DNA from: Dastarcus helophoroides
Taxonomy: Eukaryota; Arthropoda; Insecta; Coleoptera; Bothrideridae
Direction: 5' to 3'
Assembly: GCA_028583605.1 (NCBI GenBank)
Contig: CM053326.1
Span: forward strand, 35,248,931 to 35,312,930
DNA length: 64,000 bases
Below, one piece after another: positions 32,856 through 44,800 of this stretch. A model generated the notes under the pieces. It ran no database searches and was not told the origin of the DNA. It saw only the letters and a program-made list of their open reading frames with translations. Made by a program: the position numbers and the translations under genes. Each line of letters begins with the position of its first letter. Position 1 is the first letter of the stretch.

Positions 32856-35800
32856 CTAAAACGTTAATAGAATTACAGTTTTTGTTTGTATCTTCTGTAT
32901 TCAGGAGACTTTTGATTTACGTAAAAACAGAGCGAAATATAAATATTGCTAATGTGCATTTTCTGAAAACAGACAGAGAATATCACTGCCTGCAATGTTA
33001 AAATATCATTTTTTTTATATTATTACTTTTCAAGATATTTGAAAAGTGCTAACTAAATTCAGCGACTGACGAAGTAAAATCTAACAATGTCACTACTTGA
33101 GACAACCTTGAAGACATTACAATCTAAAACATGAAAAATTAGTGATGATTTAGATTTATGAAAAATGTAACAAGAGACAAAACAAACCAAATAAAATGGG
33201 AGAATTCTGACAGATATCAAAAGTTTCAACTTATACTTAAGTAACCTTCCCAACTGCCTAACTTAGTACAGTAAAATCAAACTCAAAACTCAAAACAAAC
33301 TCTTACCTACCTTGACTGAAGCGAGTCTTTAGACGTTAAAATATAAGCTGAAACATTTGCTGCTTCTATATTTTGTATTTTGATTTGTGTCTCTGTATCG
33401 CCCACATTTGCCCCAAAAACTAAAAAAAAGTATTGCAAGTTAAAAATAGAATTATAGCAGAAATTCAAGACTATCATATAAGACACATCATGGCCGACGA
33501 GGTCGTGCAGTTGTTAGTAAAGCGACAAAGTACTAGTAGTAATACTCTGTGGTAAAAACCGAAAATTCACAACGCTCAAGTTAATTTTATTATTATAAAA
33601 GTAACATAAATATCCGTAAAAAGATTACATTATTAATTTTTAAAGTGGTTTATATCGACAACAAGGGGTAGCTTGAGCCTTGCAGGTGGTCTAAGTCACT
33701 CAGAAAAAAAAATATGGGGATGTAAATGGCATGAGCGGAACAACCGCATGTCATATTACAGGAAAAAGTGATGGAAATAAGAACAGATGAAAAGGTATCA
33801 GGAGTTTCAGCTTCAGAAAAATATATTGGGTTGGCAAGAAAGTAATTCGGTTTTATGGTATGAAAAAACACATTTTTTTAATACAAAGAATACACTTTAA
33901 TCAACTATATATTTTCCATTTTGTTCAGTGACCTTTTGCCATCTTTCTTGCAGCTTCATGATTCCGCGCTCATAGAATTTCTGATCCTTCTCAGAAAAAA
34001 CTGAACCAAGTGCGATTTAAGGTCATCATCATTTGGGAAAATTTTACTATTCATAGAGTTCTGCAAACTACGAAATAAATGGTAATCAGATGGTGCTAGG
34101 TCAGGGCTGCATGGGGGATGCGACGTCAGTTCCCAACCAAGCTCCAATAATTTCCCACGAGTTGCCAAATATGTGTGAGGACTAGCATTGTCATGGTGGA
34201 ATTCCTTTACGATTTGCCAATTCTGGTCTTTTTTCTTTGATTGCTTCATCCAGTTTCATTAGTTGTTGGCAGTACACATTTAAATTGATTGTCTGGTTCC
34301 TTGGAAGCAGCTCAAAATACACAACACCTTTATAATCCCACCAAATCGACAGCATGATCTTTTTTTGATGCAATTCAGCTTTTGATGTGCTTTGGGCTGG
34401 TTCATCGTGCTTGGACCATGATCGTTTTCGACTGATGTTACTGCAGGTGACCCATTGTTCATCACCAGTAATGATTCTTTTCAAGAAGGGATCATTTTCA
34501 TTGCGCTTAAGATGTGTATCGCAAATATTGATTCGTTGTGTCAAATGAATATCTTTCAATTTATGTGGAACCCAAATATCGAGCTTTTTAACGAGTCCAA
34601 GACTTTTTAAGTGATTCTCAACGGTTGTGTGTGATAAATTTAACCTCACTGAAATCTCTTGAACAGTTATATCTCGATCCTCTTTAATAATGGCATTAAT
34701 TTGATTATTATCAACTTTAGTAGCTCGACCAGAACGTTTGTCACCCTTGAGTGAAAAATCTCCAGAATGGAATTTCTTAAACCAATTCTGACAAGTGCGT
34801 TCTGTTATGCAAAAACCACCATAAACTTCACATATTTTTTTATGAACCTCTGCAGCTTTCCGTCCTTTACGAAAATAAAAAAGTAAAATATGCCGAAAAT
34901 GTTCGTTTTTGCACTTCGTATTAAAATTGACCCTCAACTATCAGCGCTCACCAGGTGCTTCAAAATAAACCTTGATCTGTCTGATATCAAATGTCAAAAC
35001 GTAAAGAACATCACCCACAGAATTCATTCAAAAAAATTTAAATAACGCTGTCTATGTGGAAAAGACAAAATTACTTTCTTGCCAACCCAATACTTATTGC
35101 TCGTTTCTTCTTCATTATGGACTATCTCAAGAAAATTTAGATTACTTTTCCATTTTCAACCTTCGGGCCCGTCACATCACAGAATAAACGTAAACTCAGC
35201 AGGGCCTCCCCCAATAAATGCTTGACCTCAAAACTTCGAGATAAAGTTGAAATTTCGACATTTTCAGAAAAAAAAATACTTCAAAATTTGACAATAAAAA
35301 TTTTAAGACAAAACTAAACATTCTCACAAAAGAAGAAAAATGACGAGAGCATTAGAAGCCTCGAAAAAAAACCTTGAAATTTCTGTAGAAATTCGACATT
35401 TTGTATTGCTCTTGATCTATATCTACATCATTTTGATTTTCTTTAAACTCCGTAAATTTCTTTTCCACAATTTTGACGTTAAGATTCGAAATTTTGGGTT
35501 TTAATTATTTAGAATTTAATCTCCGAAGGACCTTTGTCTGAAAATTTGAAATTTAAACTCGATACCAAATTTTGAGAAAAAAAAATTTTCGTTATTCTTC
35601 CCGTTATTTCTATTAGATTTTCGACAGCATTGTTCGAAGGTACAATTACAATTAAATATTGCCTATAGGCCTCAGGCAAAAAAAGGAGTTTTAAAATAAA
35701 AACTAGTAAAAAAAGGAAAGATGTGTATGTCTAACTTCTATGGAGAACACATCACTGGCATCTTACGTTGTTTTTTTTTTACTTCAGTAGAATATTCTTT

Positions 35801-38800
35801 ACATCAGTATGTAGAATATTTAAGAATGTGGAGGATTATTAAATTTGTCTAGGAGAAAATTCACACAATTCAATGATTTATTATTTCGAAAGTAAAAGCA
35901 ACAACAGAAACACCTAGACCAAAAATAATAAGATAAAAAGCTCCCAACAAATGTTCAATTTGCAGCGAAACATATTCATGTACTACTTTATTAGACAAAT
36001 GTAGTCTTTCCATTTTGACCAAACCATGTTCCGTTGTCATTAGGATTTGATCATTTAGTCGATCGCCAAGTGGATGTCCTTTTCTTAACAACATTACATG
36101 GTAAGTTTCTTCATACGAAATATGATGAAGTTCAGCAGATATCCAGTTTAAATCGAATGTTAATTCGTCACAAACAGTAGCGACGTCTTTTTTGCGAACT
36201 GTTTCCAATAAGTGTATCTGCCAGTGAGGTTTATCTTTTGGATTATCTCCGTAGCGTTCACTTATATCGAAAAATCTAGCTTTCGCTAGTAGTTGCCGAG
36301 AAATACTAGTATTTTCCTTCTGAAGGCTTTTTTGCATAAATTTTGGTAACTCAATTGGAAAATCGCTTTCTATCACTTCTTGGAGATTTTCAAATTTTTT
36401 TTCAAAGCCTGGGTAAGTCATAACTGCATTTAAGTTGCTTCCGTACATAACAATGACACTAAATGCTAATAATAAAACACATGCAAAGAACGTTCTGCTT
36501 GAAAATAATTTGGGTGAAACGTTGGCAGGTTGCCCCACTAAAAGAGAAAGTATTGTAGCAAATGATGCAATGATGTGCGCAACCGAATATTTTTGAAAAA
36601 ATGGCCAAAATATGGATAGAACAATAACTGTTCCTGCAATGGCAAAGTAAACTTTTTTTGTGAAAATATTAAAAATAGACATTGATGGTGATTTTTCACG
36701 TTTTGGATAAACAAGAAGCAGTCCCATGTCCATATATGGAGTAGATATATCGAAGCTATCATATAAATCAATATCCAAATCAGCTAAATGAAAATTGCCG
36801 GAAATCAGATCTAGGCGTTTCAGTTTAATATCTTCGTTCAACATATGTAGTGTTCCATTTCTTAAATATTCATTATTGTATTCGATGTGTTCCCTAAATG
36901 TAGCCCAAGACCAGTCAATTCCATAAAGATTCTCGAACATTTTCAAAGGAAAACGTTCCAGCACATCGGGGAATAAAAAGTATCCAGTAATATTACGTAG
37001 CGACAATTTTAATTTACAAGTGGTGTTACCCACTTTGAACTCCGAGTAATGTCGTTTTCGTTTTATTTTAACCCTTTCTCCGCATCTGCTCCCGTATTCC
37101 AAGGGTTGCCAAGTGTAGAGTGTTCCTTTTGAATTAAAAACGTACGCGGCCATTCTACTTATTTGAAATGTCGACAAAAGTGCAAACAGATCATGAAGGT
37201 TTTCTGTTGAATTTGATAAAATCATATAAAATCCTTGATATTTGAAGTACCTTCTTGTAGTTAGACGTGTTAAGGTGTTATTTAGGTACTCTACGGATGG
37301 ATCAACGAAAATAAAATTGGAACCTAAAGCAAGGGTTACTTCCAGTGAATATATTAAAATGGGACATTGGACACTCTGATGCGATAGATACTTATCTAAA
37401 TTTCCAATAATAATTAAACCGTTATTACATAAAAGAGTATTAGAAAAGTTTTTAAAGAAAAAATCTATTTGTGGGAGCGTACTCCACATTAACATTGTAA
37501 TGTTCATGATGATGCAAAATTTACAAATACATTAGGAAATATAAATGTAAATAAAAGTGGATTTTAACAAGAAATTCATTTGAATGTTGCAGAGTAGAAC
37601 AATTGGAAAAACACCTTGATAGGGCGAAAGATAGAAAAAAGCTCATTAGCGGGACAACTTTGTCACGCACATCATTCGCTTTATGTACAAAAGAAAACGG
37701 TAAGAAACGGAAGACACAGGTCAGCAACAAAAATGCTGTCGGGATGTTTTCAACTGATTTCTATGTATTTAGGTGTTCTGAAAACTAAAAAAATATTCGA
37801 AAAATTCCATAACGTCAGGTTATTTTGTAAAACGCAAAATTTTATAATAAAAAAATGTTTTTTTGGGCTAACTTGAAGTTATAAATAATAAGTAAAATTT
37901 TATTTTGATTACTGTTTTTAAATGTAAACAGGCTATAACTATCATTAATTTCCCCTGTTTGAGCTAAATTAACCAACATAAACATGTTGTAACCTGAACG
38001 TGCGCGCTCCGATAGTGTAGAAAGTGGCGTTTTTTTTTTTAGTTTAATCCACTCGCAAAGGGTAACCCCATTATGCTTTCAAAGCACTGCGAGTAGGATG
38101 CGGAAACAAGGATAGATGGCGATGAACCGCCTTCTTAAACAAAGATAGGTTGTAATTTTTGGGGAAAATTCCTTTCGGTAACAAGTTCCATAACTTGGAA
38201 GTTCTATAGAAAAAAGAGTCTCCGTAGACAGAAGTCCTCACTGTGTCAAGCTGGACCGCACAGGAATTTGCTGTCTCCGACTGTCTAGTACGCCCAGAGA
38301 CTAAATAGACTGAACATTTCAATGTTGTCTCATGGGTACAGTTGAAGCTAAAATGCGGGGTAGTGGGGAGCTGCATCCCACTACTCTTGGGCATGGCCGG
38401 AATAAGTAAAATTTATAAATACGAAACTTGCCGCGTAACGGTTCTAACGATTTAGATGAAACTTTAGAATTAGGGGCTTTTGGACCAATAGGATAATTTG
38501 TATAAGTGCTTTTTGGTAAAAGTTCAGGAGAACTATTTTCAAAGACATCTTGGTTTAATAGTAAAATAATTTTCTTTCAATACGCGACGCCTGTGTACAA
38601 TATTGTTAAGCCGGTGCTGTAAACACGTCATGATTGCAGTGAAATGGCGGCGCGCGCACGCCGATAATTGAATATTTATATATTTCATTTTTACCTACCA
38701 AAGAATGAAACTCTTGATTTTCCTTCACTAATGTGTTCACTGAGGTTTCAACAATGATCCACAATACACTTCCCCATATTTTCAGGCCGTTTTCTAAAAA

Positions 38801-41800
38801 AAAACCCCGATGTTATGTTCGCAACGGTCTGTCAAATAATGAGAGTGCTGGGTTGAGCTAGGCTTCCGCCAGGCTTTCAACTGGCTTCACTGCATACCGT
38901 CTTACGTTCAGTCTATTTAGTCTCTGAGTACGCCTCAAGAATTTTGCCCTTGGGGGGATCAATCCTATTAGTTCCTGCGAGCATCTTCCATGATAGTACT
39001 TGTAGAAAAGAGACATGTCACCAACCATGCGCCTATGCTCTAGTGTTTCGAGAGAATCGGTCAGACTCTCGTCATCAATTAGGGGAATCGCTCTTCTTTG
39101 AATTGAATCCAAGAGAGCTAAAGTGTGTTTTGGGGATGAACTCCAAACATGAGAACAGTATTCTAGTGTTGGCCTAACTTGAGCTTTGTATACTGTTAAC
39201 AGCTGATGAGATGTGAAGTACTTTTTAGCTCTAAAAAGAAAACCTAGCTTCTAAGAGGAGGATTTGGCAATGGCGCGCACATGATCGTCCCAAGAGAAGT
39301 TAGTGCTCGTATTCACTCCTAGGATAGATAGATTAGATCCCATCGGAAGGATTTTAACCTCCATTAGTATGTTTGTTGCACTATCCCTTGATGTTTTCTT
39401 AGAGAAAACCGCGGCCTGAGTTTTTGAAGCGTTGAAGTCGACCAAATTGTTCTTACCCCATTCCAAAATAATCTCGAGATCCTGATTAATCGTCTGTATC
39501 TGCCGCTGTTGCTGCTGCTGCGTGGTACAATTACGTGTTAACTAGTCATTGTTTTATAGATCTTGGTTCAATATAGTGCAATGTCGCCTGTGAGGAAGTA
39601 TGTGAACTCGTCTGATAGTTTCTGTTATATTTGTGGCGTATATATGGTATTAAAGCAACAAGTTCATATTAAGGATTTTGTAAAAAAACTATACTTCGCG
39701 TATTTTGGCTTAAAACTCGGAGATCGGATAAAGTTTGGGCACTCCATAAAGTCTGCAAACGATGTGTTGAAAACCTTCGAAATTGATTTAAGGGCAAGAA
39801 AAAAGCTTTCCAATATACGATTCCTATGGTTTGGCGCGAGTAAAAGAACCATAGTGATGAATTATTACTTTTGTTCGTGTAATCTGAAAGCAGTCAATTT
39901 CATACCCCAATCTGCAATCAGCTATTCGTCCCATCCCTCAAGGGACCGAAATACCAGTGCCCAAGGTACCTGCTACCTTGGAAGAGATTCCAACTTCTGA
40001 CGAAGATGGTGCTGTACCTGAACCCGATGACAAGTTAAGTTTTGAATTTGAAGATGACAGCAGTCCGAAATTGTTTTGCCAGGGCGAGCTAAATGATTTG
40101 GTAAGAGACTTGAATCTTAACAAAAACGCTGCTGAGTTGCTTGGATCAAGGTTCAAAAGCAGGAACTTACTTTTGCCGGGAGTGTCTTCCTCCTGGTTTA
40201 GATATCGTGAGAAGCAATTCACTTCCTACTTTGCCCAAGAGGCCGAGTTGGTTTATTCAAACAATGTTGAAGGTTTGATGGATACATTTAAGATCTCATA
40301 CGACCCAACACAGTATCGTATTTTCATAGATTCTTCAAAAAGTAGCCATAAAGCAGTTCTGCTTTACAATGCCGGTTTCTATGCTTCTATTCCTGAAGGT
40401 CATTGCGTACACCTCGAGGAACCTACAAGAACTTGGAATTGATTCTTTGCAAACTAAAATATAAAGCCCACGGTTGGCAAGGGTGCGGTGATTTCAAAAT
40501 CTTGGACATGTCGCTCGGACATCAATCTGGGTTTACCAAATTTCCTTGCTTTTTGTGTCTATGGGATAGTAAAGATCCGAACAAATCACTGGACCAAAGT
40601 GTAGGCCTCCGAGGGAGCTTAAAGTTGACGAAAAGAATGTCCTGCATGAAACTTTGGTGCCTCCTCATAAAGTTCTTCTACCACCGCTTCACATAAAGCT
40701 GGGATTGATGAAGCAATTTGTAAAGTCATTTCTAAGAGATGGAATATGCTTCAAATACTTAATATCAAAGTTTTCAGGCCTCTCAGAGGCAAAGTTGAAG
40801 GAAGATGTTTTCGTTGGACCAGATATTAGGCGGCTTATGGTTGATCTACAATTCATAATAAGCATGACGGATCCTCAAAGAGAAGGGTCATAGAGGTCAT
40901 AGAGAAATTTTTAGGCAATAACAAAGACCCTAACAATAAACAAATCGTCAAAAGAATGTTAAAAGAATTTCAAACTTTAGGTTGCCTAATGAGTTTAAAA
41001 GTACATTTTCTTCATTCCCACATCGACTACTTTCCAGAAAATTTAGAAGACGTGAGTGAAGAGCAAGGTGAACGATTTCACCAAGATATTAAGGAGATGG
41101 AAAAAAGATACCAGGGAAGATGGAGCGTCTCAATGATGGCAGACTGCTGTTGGGCGCTTCAGAGAGACCTTCCAGATGCTTCCCACAAGCGAAAATGTAC
41201 CAAAAGGAGTTTCACTGGGAACAAGAAATGTGTTTCGTGCTTACTAATTAGTGTATTTTAGATAGAAAAATAAGTTTTGTTATCCAATTATAAATTTTAA
41301 AAAATTTAATCTTTTATCTTAAGATGATAACTTGTTTAACATAGATACCTACATTGTCAGAAAACGTGACGTTCTATGACAAAATGAAAGTCATTTTCAG
41401 ATTCAGCACACCCAAAAACATAGAAATTAAACAAAAAACCAAAACAGCTCTCAATTTTTTTTGCAGACTTGTGAGATTTAATATGCACAAGGAATTGTGT
41501 CACATATTTTATAACTATAATTTAGTTAACAAAGACTTTGGAAGTCTTTCAATAAAATATGAAGTGAAAATAAATCATGAAGATAAATTTAGATTTTTTT
41601 AGGCAGCTTCTTAAGAAAATCTTGCTTTCTTTTTTCTAAATATTATCAAATTTGAATCGAGAATGTTTTTTCATCAATTTAGAACCTGGCATTTCGAAAG
41701 ATGTTTATTTTTTTCGATATATCTGCTTAAATCTCAAACTTTCAAGTTTTCTAGCGAAGTTTCGAAATTAATGACAATTTTTATCTTATAATGTTTAAGC

Positions 41801-44800
41801 ATACTAAAAATAAATGTTATGTTAATTATTTACCTGTTACATGCGAATACGAGTCTAGTAATTCATCTTTGGCAGCTTTGAGAGTACAATGGCAATATAA
41901 TCTAACTTTAGACGGATCATCCTGCTTACATAATAATACTTTCTCACTTACAAGCCTTTTATAAAAAAGGCTAATCCACCAGTCCTATAATTTAAACGGG
42001 GTGATGTGGTCCTAAGAAGAAATGTTTCTAATTAATTATAAAACTAAACTCACCGGATTTGGAAGGTGATCATCACCAATAAGCGAGTAAAATCCTCCAA
42101 AAATCGACTGACGGATAACAACGTCCAAACCCAGTTTGGCGGCTAATCCCAGTTTATCTATCCAAATGAATGAACCTATGAATCTATCCGAAAGATTCGC
42201 AGCTCCACCACCCCAGGCCGACGAAGTTTCGCCTGAATTTCAAATTTCAGACAAGACAAAGACATCAAAGAATCAAATAAATTACCTAACCAAACTGGTT
42301 GACTGAGTCCTAAATTTTTGGTAACAGAATTTGCGGCTTTAATTTGCCATATTAACCAGTCAAATATAGTAGTGTTGAGAAAATCTTCCACTGTCGCAGT
42401 TTTTCCATCAAAATAGTAACTAAAATATATTGACTTATTTATAGAAAAACTAGTCTTCAATGCATTTGACATTGGTGCTAAGTACAGAAAACTAATAAAA
42501 ATATTCAGGCCCTTACGGAGTGCGCGTCAGCTTGAGACATTGAATTTTATAAAAAACTAGCTGATATGTCACCCGATCCCATTCACTATTCACAGCCATT
42601 ACTTTAAATTGTTTAAATAAATCGATATTTTAAATATCGCTCTTTTAGAAATGTCTGCGTTTTTAAATTTAGTATTTTTCAAAGTTTCGACTTTTAAAAG
42701 TTCGACTTTTAAAATTTAGACTTTTAAAATGTCGCCTCTTTTCAAACTTTCGATTTTTTTACGATTATTCAAGGATCGAACAGTTCACCTTTTTGAAAAA
42801 TTTGACTTTTTAAACATTTCAATTTTTTTATTTTAAAATGTCTGAAATTTCAGTTCCTTTAGAAAAATCAAAAGGTCGGTTTTTTTAAAGAATTTTTCTA
42901 TAATTCAGATTTTATTTCCAAATTTTGAATTTTTATCAAAATTTCGACTTTTTCAAAACTTTTGCTTAAACATTCTTTTTTTTTCATACAATTTTTCACT
43001 ATGCAAAATATCAACACTTTTCAAAATTTTACTTTATTAAATATTTCGACTTTTTTAAAAATCTTTCTCTTTCAAAAATTGTAGATTTTTTGGAAAGCTT
43101 GTCACCAGAAATTTTTCAAATTTCCATTTTTTTAAAAATTGTATTTTTTCAAAATTTCGGCTTCTTGTCAAAATTTGGGGTTTTAATACTTTCGACTTTT
43201 TTAAAATCTTTCTCTTTAAAAAAAGTTGTTTTTTTTAATTTTGAATCTTAAAAATATAGATATTTTTTTCGGAAATGTTTACACCTGAAAATCTAGACTT
43301 TTTGACATTTTTTCCAAATTTCGATTTTATTTTTTAAAATTTTAACTTTTTTACTTAAAGGTTTTTTTAAAAATTTCTTCATTTTATCAAATTTCTTGAT
43401 TTTTTTGAAAAGGTCGACCTTTAACAGTATCTTCTCAAAATGTTGACAATTCTTCAAAAGTTTAATTTTTTTAAATCTTAATTTTCTAAGAAAATCTTAA
43501 AATTTTTCGAAATTCATTTTTCAAAATTTTGATTTTGAAAAATTTCCACTTTAAAATTTCGTCTTTATCGGAAAATATAGATTTTTTTTATCGTATCTTG
43601 TTGAAATTTTGGATTATTTTGCAGAAATTTTGTTGCATTTTAAAGTTTTTGTTTTATTTCCAAAAATTCAACTTTTTCAAAATGTCGATGTTTTTCATCA
43701 TTTTGGCCTTTTTGGAAATCATACCTTTTTTTAAAAAAACTTCGACGTTTTTTTTGAGATTTGCGGCTTTCTACCTTTTTTCTCAAAGTTTTAATCACCA
43801 AAAATTTCAATATTTTTGATAATTTTGACCCATTTTAGGCTTTTCAAAAATTCGGGTGCTTAGGAGATTTCACTAAAATTTTTGTTTAAATCTCCACATT
43901 TCTACATGAATTCGAATATTTTTTAAATTACAGACTATTGTTCTAAATTTCAACTTTTGTTTCGAAAATTTGTCCATTTTTTAAATATTGGGTTTTTTTT
44001 GTAATCCTGAACTTTTTTTTGAAAGTTTTAACTTTCTATGAAAACTTCTGACATTTTTCAACATTTGACTTTTTTGGAAATTTTGACTGTGAAGAATTTC
44101 CAATTTCTTTTAAAAAAATCACGCAATTTAAAAATATCTAAATTTTTAAAAACCAAAAAACCGGAAACATTTTCAACGTTTTGAAAAATTCTAAGAATTA
44201 TCGCAATTTTTAAGAAAGTCAGAAAAAAAAGAACTTTTAAGGAAAAATTTTGAAAAATGTCAAAATTTTTACAAAAAATTAAAATTTTAAAAAAATAATC
44301 AGTCGAAATAATGAAGAAAATTCTTAGAAATTTAGAAAATCAAAATATTGAAAATGGTCACAAATTTAAAAAAGCGATTTTCGAAATAAGTCAAAATTTT
44401 CAAAAAAACTGAATAAATCAGCGAATTTTCAAAAATACTCGAAATTAAAAAAATGTTTTAAAAAATATTTTAAAAAAAGCTTCAAATTTTCGAAGAAGTC
44501 AAGATTTCAAAACGAATAAATTTTAAAAAATGGTCGAAATTTATAAAAGGCAATTTCAAAAAAAAAAAGGTAAAATTTCTGAAAAAAGTGCGAAAATTTG
44601 AAAACAAAAGTCAAAATTTCAAAATTTAAATAGAAAAATTTTAAATTTTCAAAAAGAATAAAGGTTTAAAAAAAGTAGCAACTTTGAAAAAAAAATCGAA
44701 GCGAAGTTTGAAAAAAAGTTGACATTTTAAAAAAGTAAAAATTTTGAAAAAGTGCAAATTTTGGAAAGAGTCCAAATTATCAAATAAAATCGTAAAAAAA

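Noticed and set aside
33490..33555. Short plus-strand frame MADEVVQLLVKRQ in heparanase intron 9
   Set aside because: Twenty-odd codons, no homology I recognise and no flanking element structure.
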